NCBI GenBank assembly: GCA_013336205.1
Contig: JAAXUD010000011.1
Coordinates: 1-15,927, forward strand
Length of the DNA stretch: 15,927 nt
DNA from: Lentimicrobium sp.
Lineage (GTDB): Bacteria > Bacteroidota > Bacteroidia > Bacteroidales > Lentimicrobiaceae
Direction of reading: 5' to 3'
The notes below the pieces were generated by a model. The model did not search any database. It was not told where the DNA came from and saw only the letters and a program-made list of their open reading frames with translations. Made by a program: the position numbers and the translations under genes. Every line of letters starts with the position of its first letter. Within the stretch, counting starts at the first letter, position 1. Positions 8,066 to 15,778 of this stretch are shown here, piece after piece.

Positions 8066-9964
8066 CTATTTAAGTAAGATCATTTTCCTGGTTTCAACTA
8101 TGCCATTCGCATGGAGTTGATAAAAGTAAATTCCATCCGGCAATCTTTCTGCATTGAATTCAACACTGTGGTTTCCGGCCGGCATGTAACAATTCACAAG
8201 CGTAGCAACTTCATTACCAACTATATTATATACTTTCAGCAATTGCCAACTGCCCTTTGCCAACTGCCAGCTGATAACTGTTGCGTGACTGAATGGATTG
8301 GGGCTGTTTTGATTCAAAAAAACAGATGTATTTGCACCCGGACCCAGATCAGGAACGCCAACCTGAAGATCGTTAATGGTAAAGGAAACGATGCGGGTTT
8401 GCCAGTTCATACTGCCTGTTGAAGCATAATATTCATTGGTGTACCAGAAAGTTTCCTCATCAGCAGGATCAACCGAAAGCATGGAATAATCTCCCCAACG
8501 GCCTTCGGGGTATGTTTGTGCGCCGCCGCCATCGATGATGTGTTCTTCCATAAAAGTCATTAATCCGGGAGGATCAGTCACCCTTCTTCCGGTTGCCCGT
8601 ATAGAAGGAAAGAGCCCGCTGCCTGAAACAGAATAAGCCAGCGCAATATTTCCCTGCCCGTCCATGGCAGTGCTACCCATCCACCGATGACAGGAGTCGG
8701 GCGCATAGGTGCCCTGTTGCCAGATGGCCCAGGCGGCGCCGGAATTCCTTAATTCGTACCATCGGATACCCGCGTGGTTAGTTGCATCTGCATCAACAGT
8801 CTGATTAACAACCAGGGTTTCATGGGTGCTGAAATTGCGGTACTGAAGCCTGCTCATCAGCAACGAGCTCAGGGCATCAAGCCTGCTTGAAGTTCCTGCC
8901 TGGGGTATACAATTTGTGGCCCAGCCACACATGTCTGAATCAAAGGGAGCAGTAGTAAGAATTTCGGGTGCTGAAATGGTTGAATTTGCAGGATTTACCC
9001 AATCGGGATGAACTGTATAAAGTTCGAGGCGGTCATCGCCGCCGCCGTTCACATCATCAACAGCGGTCATAAACAGTCCTGGTGAACCCGATGGAGGTGC
9101 TTGTCCGTCAAGATCGGCGGGCAGCAATGCCCTTACCGATGCGTCCATTTGAAAAAATATCATGCCGGCCTGATTTCCGGTAAGCATAGAGTCGCGCTCC
9201 AGAACGATTGCAGCGGAGCCGGCCCAGTTTAATGAGCCGCTGTAGAACATTTTAGCCGACATATAGTACCCATCGGGCCATACTCCAAACTTAGGATAAT
9301 CAGGCATTTTGCTAAACTGAAATGCATAGCGATGCCAGGCTCCTGTCGGATCGCTTGTTTGCGATACAGCTATCAACTCATAAAAAGGGCCATTTGGAAA
9401 ATTAGGCAGCGAGAACTGGCTGATTACCCAGCGGCCGGCAAGGTGGTCGTGCAATACAATAGGATCCCCGTCGCTGGTATAAGATCCCGGCATGCCTTGC
9501 CAGATTGTGCCAAGGCCAGCCGGGCCAAATACCAGTTCACCCGCTTTGGAATAAATGGCGAAAGCTTCATTCACTGTCTGTATGTAGTAATCAGACCCAA
9601 TATCTCCATTTGGATCAGGAGGCAGCACTGCGGAACTGTTATTCAACCCTTCAAAGTTTATAATGGCAGGATTCGGCGCCCATTTCCCATGGCTGCTTTG
9701 AACTACCGGATCTGAATCTGCACTGGTCCCATCCAGCTTTGTGCTTTGTCTCCAGAAAAGGAAAGGGCTGACATTCGGGACTTCTTCATTTTCCCATCTT
9801 TCGTTCCGGGGCCCGGGCGGAAGCAATGGCATATCGCGCAGCATTGGGGAGGTGTCGTGTGCAACCGCCTTTACAACCAATGGCTCCAAAGGAATCATTT
9901 TTTGAGCTACAACCACTGAATATCCCAGGATTGAGCAGACTAGGATGAAGATAACCTGTCTCAT
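8066..9964 (-). CDS. Secreted protein of unassigned family with T9SS sorting domain
   Basis: The 632-aa product has a signal peptide (MRQVIFILVCSILGYSVVVA, cleavage before QK). The central region, about residues 100-535, carries motifs I recognise from a widespread family of large exported bacterial proteins without known activity: PPDPNGDIG (115-123), DGDPIVLHD (165-173), DYPKFGVWPDGYYMS (222-236), HAGIRWYELR (397-406), HRWMGS (426-431) and RWGDYS (489-494). The repeated W and D/G-rich strands suggest a beta-propeller, but no catalytic set can be identified. The T9SS domain starts at about 551. Its opening motif is NSPNPF instead of NYPNPF, and its KGSWQLLKVYNIVGNEV core is closest to that of the 405-aa propeller. 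The 182 bp ahead of it separates it from the 351-aa gene, so it may have its own promoter; none is convincing. It lies 91 bp (34 bp if the longer start is used) before the metallopeptidase. Confidence 0.82.
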   Translation of the reverse strand: MRQVIFILVCSILGYSVVVAQKMIPLEPLVVKAVAHDTSPMLRDMPLLPPGPRNERWENEEVPNVSPFLFWRQSTKLDGTSADSDPVVQSSHGKWAPNPAIINFEGLNNSSAVLPPDPNGDIGSDYYIQTVNEAFAIYSKAGELVFGPAGLGTIWQGMPGSYTSDGDPIVLHDHLAGRWVISQFSLPNFPNGPFYELIAVSQTSDPTGAWHRYAFQFSKMPDYPKFGVWPDGYYMSAKMFYSGSLNWAGSAAIVLERDSMLTGNQAGMIFFQMDASVRALLPADLDGQAPPSGSPGLFMTAVDDVNGGGDDRLELYTVHPDWVNPANSTISAPEILTTAPFDSDMCGWATNCIPQAGTSSRLDALSSLLMSRLQYRNFSTHETLVVNQTVDADATNHAGIRWYELRNSGAAWAIWQQGTYAPDSCHRWMGSTAMDGQGNIALAYSVSGSGLFPSIRATGRRVTDPPGLMTFMEEHIIDGGGAQTYPEGRWGDYSMLSVDPADEETFWYTNEYYASTGSMNWQTRIVSFTINDLQVGVPDLGPGANTSVFLNQNSPNPFSHATVISWQLAKGSWQLLKVYNIVGNEVATLVNCYMPAGNHSVEFNAERLPDGIYFYQLHANGIVETRKMILLK

Positions 9965-10146
9965 AATGTTCTTATAAACCGCGTTTACCCATGATTAAAT
10001 CTTACGTAATGATAATTGTGTTTGCATTGAAGTCCTATGGAGTGGTTTTATCGGTAGCCATTCAAACCAGGCATCCACGCATCATAGTTTGAGTTAGAAT
10101 TTCCCGAAGAATTCAATGTTTTCTCAGTGCCAAAGTGGCTTGTTTT

Positions 10147-11202
10147 CTATTTACAGATTACCAACTTGTTTGTTTCAACCATTCCGTTTGCCTGAATAGC
10201 GCACAAATAAATACCAGGGGAAATTCCGGAAGCATCCAGCGTGGCTACATGGTCTCCGACTGTCTTATAATCATTGAATAAGACAGCTACTTCTCTTCCT
10301 GAAAGGTCGCTTACCAGAATTTTCACCTTCGCATTATTTTTCAGGGTGTAATGTATTTCGGCTTTATCTGCAAGAGGATTGGGATAGATGCCGGTAAGCA
10401 ATGAAGGTAGAGGTGGGTTGACTGGCGATATGCCAACCGAGCCCTGCCTGCCTGATAGTTTTACACCACTGGTCCAGATGGTTGTGAGATCAAACTGATC
10501 TTCATAAATGCTTCCAATGTGAACTTCAATCATACCTTGTGTATAGAAGTTGAAGCTTCTGGTCATAGAAGTGTCAACCCCAGCCGGAGTGTGCGAGATT
10601 GTGCGATGATCCTGACACAACCTGAGACAGGGAAATTCACCTGAAGTAATTATTAAGGTTCCAAAAGCATCCACTTTTGCCTCAGTTTCCGAAATCGTAT
10701 ATACTTCTGGCATGATATACGTCGAATCCCGCTCACTTAACCAGGTTGTGCCTAAGGTCATGGGAAATTTAGCCTGAATTGCTGGCGGATCCCATGTCAT
10801 ATAAACAGAGAATTCATCTGACTGCCCATGCAGTAAAAGCCGATCACTCTGGAGTTCCTTATAATTCCAGGAGTACATGGTATCTCCGGGGGCGAACCAG
10901 TATTTTTCGTACAGCACCAGATTTGATGTTGGGAAATCACCGATAAAAGGCGCGGAAGAAGGTTCAATTGAGTGGGAAATCGCCAGATACTCCAATGGTA
11001 GCGCTGTCAGATCCCAGGTTTGGGCAGCAGTTGACGGCTCCCCGACAAAAACCTCAAATTGTTCACCTCCGATAGGAGTGGAGTAAGTCAGATAGATTGT
11101 CCCTATGCTGAAGGCATTCTGATAATCTGAATGGCTGAGCGTAACCTGGCTGTTGGCCATTACGGAAATAAGGACGAACAAGAACAGTAAATTTCTTTTC
11201 AT
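10147..11202 (-). CDS. Secreted protein of unknown function with T9SS sorting domain
   Basis: The 351-aa product has a signal peptide (MKRNLLFLFVLISVMANSQ) and a mature region of about 250 residues that I do not recognise. That region is rich in aromatic and beta-strand-forming residues (YEKYWFAPGDTMYSWNY, MTWDPPAIQAKFPMTLGTTW) and contains two cysteines (about 191-196, in FPCLRLCQD). The C-terminus from about residue 269 is a divergent T9SS type A domain: IYPNPL, VSDLSGREVAVL, VGDH, SGISPGIYLCAIQ, TNKLVICK. It is the first gene of the minus-strand series and faces the transporter gene across a 578-bp divergent gap. It differs most from the others in sorting-domain sequence, so it probably did not arise by the same local duplications. 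Its function is unknown. Confidence 0.8.
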   Translation of the reverse strand: MKRNLLFLFVLISVMANSQVTLSHSDYQNAFSIGTIYLTYSTPIGGEQFEVFVGEPSTAAQTWDLTALPLEYLAISHSIEPSSAPFIGDFPTSNLVLYEKYWFAPGDTMYSWNYKELQSDRLLLHGQSDEFSVYMTWDPPAIQAKFPMTLGTTWLSERDSTYIMPEVYTISETEAKVDAFGTLIITSGEFPCLRLCQDHRTISHTPAGVDTSMTRSFNFYTQGMIEVHIGSIYEDQFDLTTIWTSGVKLSGRQGSVGISPVNPPLPSLLTGIYPNPLADKAEIHYTLKNNAKVKILVSDLSGREVAVLFNDYKTVGDHVATLDASGISPGIYLCAIQANGMVETNKLVICK

Positions 11203-11780
11203 ACTGAATCCTTTTTTAGTTAATAATAATTTTGAAGCAGAGACAAAACATACGCTTCCTTTGAAATAAGGAGCTGATTAAACATTTATGCTGGTAAGTA
11301 CTTATCTGATACTATTTTTTGAAAAACAATATAAAAAGGGAAGAAATATAGAGGGCAAATTTTCAACTGAATAACCTTACAAAAGTCGTTTAGAGCCAGT
11401 CAACACAGATTTTTCATTCCATTGCACCACAAACCCGGTGGCGGGATTTAAACAAAGCCTTAAAGTTAAATAATGAGTGGAAGTCAGTATCAGAAAGCGA
11501 CTGAATGAGATTTAAACGAGCACGGGAAGTGCATTTCCACTTTTATCAAAACAAAATTGGCAATAAAGACAAAAGAGAATAATCAAATAAGCAGAAGACT
11601 GTTATTATCAGATGTAAATATAGCCAGTTTTTGATAAAAAATCAAATTATTTGTTGTCTGAAATAAGATCAAGTTCAATATTATCATTAAACTTTGTTAA
11701 AAATAATTCCAGCTTTTCCTGAACTTTAAACATTCAAACTTGTTTGCTTTAAATCCGAATCAATAGCTATATTCATTTTT
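11203..11780. other. Divergent intergenic region, 578 bp, AT-rich
   Basis: I see no convincing gene here. It must hold the promoters for the leftward secreted cluster and the rightward transporter gene. An 11-base inverted repeat, TTTTATCAAAA at 11541-11551 and TTTTGATAAAA at 11629-11639, is spread over 77 bases. A near-palindrome, GGAAGTGCATTTCC (one G-T mismatch), lies at 11525-11538. On the minus strand, TATGTTTTG at 11242-11250 resembles the Bacteroidota -7 element TAnnTTTG. A preQ1 or other known riboswitch ahead of the transporter was looked for and not recognised. Confidence 0.5.
11743..11775 (+). promoter_or_regulatory. Possible Bacteroidota-type promoter of the transporter gene
   Basis: TTTG at 11743-11746 and TATATTCA at 11768-11775 are separated by 21 bases. 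This resembles the Bacteroidota sigma-A pattern TTTG / TAnnTTTG, with two mismatches in the -7 box. The start site would fall almost on the ATG at 11781, giving a very short or absent leader, which weakens the call. Confidence 0.25.
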
Positions 11781-12530
11781 ATGATTACTGATAGCAACTC
11801 AAGCCGCAATCAACAATTATACCTGATACTTTCAGCAATTTTCCTTACCAATGCGATTGTTGCAGAGTTTGCAGGTGTAAAAATCTTCTCACTCGAAAAA
11901 CTGCTGGGCTTAATGCCGGCACAACTACCTTTTTTTGGAGGCCAGAAACTCGATTTTAATCTGAGTGTGGGTGTTGTTATCTGGCCATTGGTCTTTATCA
12001 TTTCCGACCTTGTTAACGAATATTTCGGCCGTGAAGGGGTTCGTAAAATCAGTTTTATCACCGCCGGAATGATTGCATGGTCATTTGTTATAGTACTTGC
12101 AGGGACAGGGCTGCCTCCAGCCGATTTCTGGCTTGGGCTCAACAGTACTGACCCATCAGGAAATCCGTTTGATATCAATTATGCTTACACCAGCATCTTC
12201 AGAGCGGGCCTGGGTATCATTGTCGGTTCACTTGCTGCGTTCCTTGTCAGTCAGTTGATTGATGCCTATGCATTTCATTATCTGAAAAAACTTACAGGCA
12301 GCAAAAAACTCTGGCTCAGGGCTACCGGTTCCACTGTGATTTCGCAGTTGATCGATAGTTTTGTAATTCTTTTCATTGCCTTTTTCCTGCTTGGCAACTG
12401 GAGTATGCAGCAGGTTTTGCAGGTTGGATTAGTACAATATACCTATAAGGTTTCCCTCGCAATTTTGCTAACTCCTCTCATTTACCTGGCGCATTGGATC
12501 ATTGATGGTTACCTGAGTAAGAGAAAATAA
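11781..12530 (+). CDS. yhhQ: Queuosine precursor transporter, YhhQ/VUT family (DUF165)
   Basis: The 249-aa integral membrane protein has about six hydrophobic segments (roughly residues 12-32, 60-78, 88-108, 140-160, 185-205 and 215-240). Family signatures are visible: FIISDLVNEYFGR in the first half, then SQLIDAYAFHYLKK and RATGSTVISQLIDSF in the second. YhhQ/VUT proteins bring queuosine precursors (preQ0/preQ1) into the cell for the Q34 modification of GUN-anticodon tRNAs, and that is the inferred role here. The length fits the family. A hydrophilic loop (about 114-132, GLNSTDPSGNPFDINYAYT) lies between the third and fourth membrane segments. The gene is divergent from the secreted cluster and 219 bp ahead of the molybdopterin-like gene, with no other queuosine gene in the window. 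Substrate assignment comes from the family, not from context. Confidence 0.88.
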   Translation: MITDSNSSRNQQLYLILSAIFLTNAIVAEFAGVKIFSLEKLLGLMPAQLPFFGGQKLDFNLSVGVVIWPLVFIISDLVNEYFGREGVRKISFITAGMIAWSFVIVLAGTGLPPADFWLGLNSTDPSGNPFDINYAYTSIFRAGLGIIVGSLAAFLVSQLIDAYAFHYLKKLTGSKKLWLRATGSTVISQLIDSFVILFIAFFLLGNWSMQQVLQVGLVQYTYKVSLAILLTPLIYLAHWIIDGYLSKRK

Positions 12531-12570
12531 CCTGTGAAATTCCTGCCAGGAGACAAACATAGACTCTATA

Positions 12571-12616
12571 GGGCATGATCGATTAAATCTTAGGGGCACG
12601 ATCGTTTAAATCGTAG
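12571..12616. repeat. Two-copy 23-bp tandem repeat
   Basis: Units at 12571-12593 and 12594-12616 are directly adjacent and identical at 20 of 23 positions; the differences are at unit positions 6, 12 and 19. Each contains GGGCA(T/C)GATCG followed by TTAAATC and TAG, with internal palindromic cores (CGATCG and TTTAAA in the second copy). It lies between the transporter stop and the molybdopterin-like gene, 133 bp before the latter's ATG. It could be a regulator binding site or just a short tandem duplication. Confidence 0.6.
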
Positions 12617-12749
12617 GCTATTCCATTAAATTTCGCCGGATTTACTAATTTTACCGGACTAAATTAACCCTCCTGCGGTAACAATTACGAACCGGATGCT
12701 GCTTCATAATTTGGTTGATTAAGTAAAGCAATTATTTAATTTATAAACG

Positions 12750-14363
12750 ATGGAAGAAAACGGCCTTCTTAATTCAACTACCGCCACAAATCAGCATTTT
12801 AAAACCATCTGCCATTATTGCGCGATAGGTTGTACCCTTGAGGTAAAATTAAATGAGGGTAATGTGGTAGAAACAAGTGGAACATCCGGTCTTATAAATC
12901 CGGATGCCTACAGTTGCAGTTTGGGCCGGCAGGGATATAGTTATTTAAATGACAGTCAAAGGTTAACACAACCTTTGATCAGAACTAACGGAGGATTTGA
13001 GCAAATAAGCTGGGACGATGCGTTCAATCTGCTGGAGCAGAAGTTAAAAGAAGGTCAACCTGAAGAAAAAGCGTTTTTTGCAGGGGCCAGGCTTATGAAC
13101 GAAGAACAATACCTAATTCAGAAACTGGCACGGGGGGCTGTTAAAACTAACAACATTACCAGTTTCCATTACCTGGGCAGAGGCTCAGATTATACAAAAC
13201 TTTCAAAAGCAAATCTGCCTTTTGCCGAACTCGAAGAGAGCAGGCAGGTTTACCTTATCGGTGCTGATCTTGTCAATAACCCAATGGTAGAAACTTATAT
13301 CAGGGATAAGCAGTCAGGAAACAATTTAAAGGTCATAAGCCTCAGCCCGGATGCCAAAAAAACAAAGAAACAGTGGGTAGATCACACAGTAGAAGTTAAA
13401 TCCTATTATTACTTTGTGAAAGCAGTGAATCATTATCTGTTAAACAATGAACTTCAGAATCGTCAGTTTATCAAAGATCTGATCGCGAATCTCGATGAAT
13501 ACCGGACACAGCTTTTAGAAGAATCCTGGCTTGACTTAGTTAAACTTTCGGGCGTTGAAAGTGCTGATACCATAATAGAGTTTGCCATTGATTATAACCT
13601 TGCTCAAAGAGCGGTTATTGTTTTTTCAGAGAAGGAACTTTCGGGACATACCTGTGCCGAGATATTCAACCTGGCCTGCATTACAGGCAAACATGGTAAA
13701 ACCGGAAGCGGGCTGATGCTGCTGAAGGAGAAGAACAATTCACATGGTTTGCACGATATGGGCGTATTCCCGAATCTGGGAATTGGAGCCACCGATTGGA
13801 ACGACCCCATTCAGCGTAGCACCATCGGATTTAACTGGCGCGTATATGATGAGTTGCCATCGGGAAAGGGTTGCACCCTGAATGGAATGCGCAACGGCTT
13901 GTATAAGCAATTGTATATTTTCGGGGAAGATCCCCTGGGTTGTGCCATCAATCCGGAAGAAACCCTGCAAATGTTTGCTGACAAGGATTTTATTGTTGTT
14001 CAGGATTGTTTCTTAACTGAAACCGCGAAAATAGCGAACCTGGTTTTGCCGGCCTCCCTGCCTTTTGAGTCAGGCGGAACGTATACCAACACACAACGGG
14101 TTATTCAGAAAATTGACAGTCGAATGGTTCCGAAAGTCGGGTTTACTTCATGGCAGCAGCTCGATACTCTCTGTGTCCGTTTCGGATTTGAGCCACATGA
14201 AACCGTTGATGATGTAACACTGGAGCTAGCCTCAGTGTTGCCGAAATTCTGCACAAGCAGCAAGCTTATGTTCAGGGCAACCACCGACGACAACTTTAAT
14301 CCGATGTTCACACATGGCTGCGACTACCTGCACAAGCGTGCCACCCTTGAATCAGAAAAGTAG
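12750..14363 (+). CDS. Formate dehydrogenase-like molybdopterin oxidoreductase, apparently lacking catalytic residue and C-terminal domain
   Basis: The 537-aa product resembles the alpha subunit of FdhF/FdhA-type formate dehydrogenases. An N-terminal [4Fe-4S] site is intact: Cys21, Cys24, Cys28 and Cys56, spaced C-x2-C-x3-C-x27-C. The molybdopterin body continues with ISWDDAFNLL (86-95), MNEEQYLIQKLARG (116-129), TNN (133-135), NNSHGLHDMG (329-338), FGEDPLG (391-397) and VVQDCFLTETAKIANLVLPA (416-435). Two residues essential in active enzymes differ: the Sec/Cys that binds Mo aligns with Gly143, and the relay lysine after the fourth cysteine is Leu58. The protein also ends where a C-terminal MopB_CT dinucleotide-binding domain would begin; active enzymes are near 700 aa. 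There is no Tat signal, so it is probably cytoplasmic. It stands alone without partner subunits. It could be a NuoG-like electron-transfer or scaffold protein rather than a formate dehydrogenase. The family call is firm; the loss of activity is inferred from unaided alignment. Confidence 0.8.
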   Translation: MEENGLLNSTTATNQHFKTICHYCAIGCTLEVKLNEGNVVETSGTSGLINPDAYSCSLGRQGYSYLNDSQRLTQPLIRTNGGFEQISWDDAFNLLEQKLKEGQPEEKAFFAGARLMNEEQYLIQKLARGAVKTNNITSFHYLGRGSDYTKLSKANLPFAELEESRQVYLIGADLVNNPMVETYIRDKQSGNNLKVISLSPDAKKTKKQWVDHTVEVKSYYYFVKAVNHYLLNNELQNRQFIKDLIANLDEYRTQLLEESWLDLVKLSGVESADTIIEFAIDYNLAQRAVIVFSEKELSGHTCAEIFNLACITGKHGKTGSGLMLLKEKNNSHGLHDMGVFPNLGIGATDWNDPIQRSTIGFNWRVYDELPSGKGCTLNGMRNGLYKQLYIFGEDPLGCAINPEETLQMFADKDFIVVQDCFLTETAKIANLVLPASLPFESGGTYTNTQRVIQKIDSRMVPKVGFTSWQQLDTLCVRFGFEPHETVDDVTLELASVLPKFCTSSKLMFRATTDDNFNPMFTHGCDYLHKRATLESEK

Positions 14364-14753
14364 TTACTGCGAAATGTTCTATTATAATTGTTTCAAAAAG
14401 AGCCAGGTTTTGATACTTTAATGATACGCAAGGTCACATTCAAAAAAGTTTGTTCATCAATAAAATTATGCGGTTTTGTCACTGTGTTTCTGAATGCAGT
14501 TACATTGTTCAACTAAGGGTAGCTATACACAATTTATTCTTCTGAAAAGAACAAGCCCATTAAGAAAAATTACAAAACCGGTTAAAATGTTTGGCCGATA
14601 GCTTTTCTGACAACAAGCCGGAATTTTAAATGGAATATTTTAAACGACTTCTTCATATATCTGGCTTACCTTTGCTGTCATTATGCAATGATTCCCGCAT
14701 GTATTTCTCTAAAAGATTTACATTCAACATTCAAGCTTCCCAATTGATTTAGT
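14364..14753. other. Intergenic region, 390 bp, no gene seen
   Basis: This AT-rich stretch has stops in all frames at short intervals and no recognisable remnant of a MopB_CT domain, so it does not look like a frameshifted tail of the gene before it. There is no tRNA-like or terminator-like structure beyond a weak TTCTT..AAGAA pairing near 14537-14551. The only element of note is the promoter-like box at 14667-14674. Confidence 0.5.
14667..14674 (+). promoter_or_regulatory. Bacteroidota -7 promoter element candidate ahead of rlmF
   Basis: TACCTTTG is an exact match to the Bacteroidota sigma-A -7 consensus TAnnTTTG. It lies 79 bases ahead of the rlmF ATG, which would give a leader of about 70-75 nt. 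No good TTTG -33 box is found at the usual 19-21 base distance; the nearest T-run (14638-14641) is 25 bases away. The call is therefore tentative. Confidence 0.4.
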
Positions 14754-15722
14754 ATGCAAGAGAAAAAGAAAGTGCATCCCCTGGTAAAAAGCCGGTTGCA
14801 TCCGAATAACAGGCATCGCGAACGCTACGATTTCAGGCAATTGACAGGGACCTTACCTGAGTTGATACCGTTTATTTCAAAGAATATTTACAACGATGAG
14901 TCAATCGACTTTGCGGATCCGGAAGCGGTCAAAATGCTTAACAAAGCGCTGCTGAAACATTACTACGATCTCGGATACTGGGATATTCCGGCTGGTTATT
15001 TGTGTCCGCCCATCCCAGGCCGGGCCGACTATATTCACCACATCGCTGATTTATTGCGTAGTAAGAATTTCGGAAAAACGCCTGCAAGCACGAACTTTGT
15101 GTGCTTCGATATAGGGGTAGGTGCAAATTGCGTGTACCCGGTAATTGGGGTAAAAGAATACGGCTGGTCTTTTATAGGCTCCGATATTGATGCGGTAGCA
15201 ATTGAATCAGCCAGGAAAATAATTGAAATGAACCCGGTTCTTGCCGGCAAAGTCGAAGTGAGACTGCAACCTGATCCCAAAGAGACTTTCTACAGAATTA
15301 TCCAAAAGGGGGAATTGATTGATTTATCAATTTGTAATCCGCCGTTTCATTCTTCGATGGAAGAAGCTAAATCCGGGACACAGCGAAAGTTGAAAAATTT
15401 AAAACTAAATGCTACGGCTAACCCAATCCTTAATTTTGGAGGTCAAAGCACTGAGCTATTCTGTGAAGGGGGAGAAGGTCATTTTATCCGTGAAATGATC
15501 CGTCAGAGCCGGCAGTTTGCAGAGACCTGCCTGTGGTTCTCAACCCTGGTGTCGAAGCAGTCAAATCTGAAGAGTGCCCAGGCCGCTTTAGAGAAAATTG
15601 GAGCATCTGAAGTGAAAACCATTCCGATGGGGCAGGGGAATAAATCAAGCCGGATTATTGCCTGGACATTTCAAACGCCCGAGCAACAGAAACAGTGGAT
15701 GAACCTGAGGTGGAAGGAATAA
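14754..15722 (+). CDS. rlmF: 23S rRNA (adenine(1618)-N(6))-methyltransferase RlmF
   Basis: The 322-aa cytoplasmic methyltransferase transfers a methyl group from S-adenosylmethionine to N6 of A1618 (E. coli numbering) in 23S rRNA. The N-terminal region has the family-specific LHPNNRHRERYDF (15-27) and WDIPAGYLCPPIPGRADYIHH (76-96). The SAM-binding motif I is FDIGVGANCVYP (118-129), motif II is SDID (143-146), and the catalytic NPPF typical of N6-adenine methyltransferases is at 195-198, followed by SGTQRKLKNL. The later FGGQSTELFCEGGE and the MGQGNKSSRIIAWTF end are also characteristic. Length is close to the E. coli protein (about 308 aa). The ATG at 14754 gives a full N-terminus, with a possible -7 box upstream. 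It converges with the glutaminase gene across 56 bp. Confidence 0.94.
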   Translation: MQEKKKVHPLVKSRLHPNNRHRERYDFRQLTGTLPELIPFISKNIYNDESIDFADPEAVKMLNKALLKHYYDLGYWDIPAGYLCPPIPGRADYIHHIADLLRSKNFGKTPASTNFVCFDIGVGANCVYPVIGVKEYGWSFIGSDIDAVAIESARKIIEMNPVLAGKVEVRLQPDPKETFYRIIQKGELIDLSICNPPFHSSMEEAKSGTQRKLKNLKLNATANPILNFGGQSTELFCEGGEGHFIREMIRQSRQFAETCLWFSTLVSKQSNLKSAQAALEKIGASEVKTIPMGQGNKSSRIIAWTFQTPEQQKQWMNLRWKE

Positions 15723-15778
15723 GAGATCGCTTAAAATATCCCTTTTGAATCATTGAATAATCAGGCAGGCAAGTTAAC

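Noticed and set aside
10124..10140. GCCA-AAG-TGGC hairpin followed by T-rich sequence between two secreted genes
   Set aside because: The stem is only 4 bp with a 3-base loop, and on the transcribed minus strand the T-run is on the wrong side.
11640..11780. preQ1 riboswitch ahead of the queuosine precursor transporter
   Set aside because: No compact hairpin with the A-rich tail typical of preQ1 aptamers was recognised; a covariance-model search would settle it.
12750..14753. Formate-dehydrogenase-like gene as a selenoprotein or as a frameshifted full-length gene
   Set aside because: There is no in-frame TGA, the position aligned with Sec is a glycine codon, and the 390 bp after the stop shows no MopB_CT remnant in any frame I could read.
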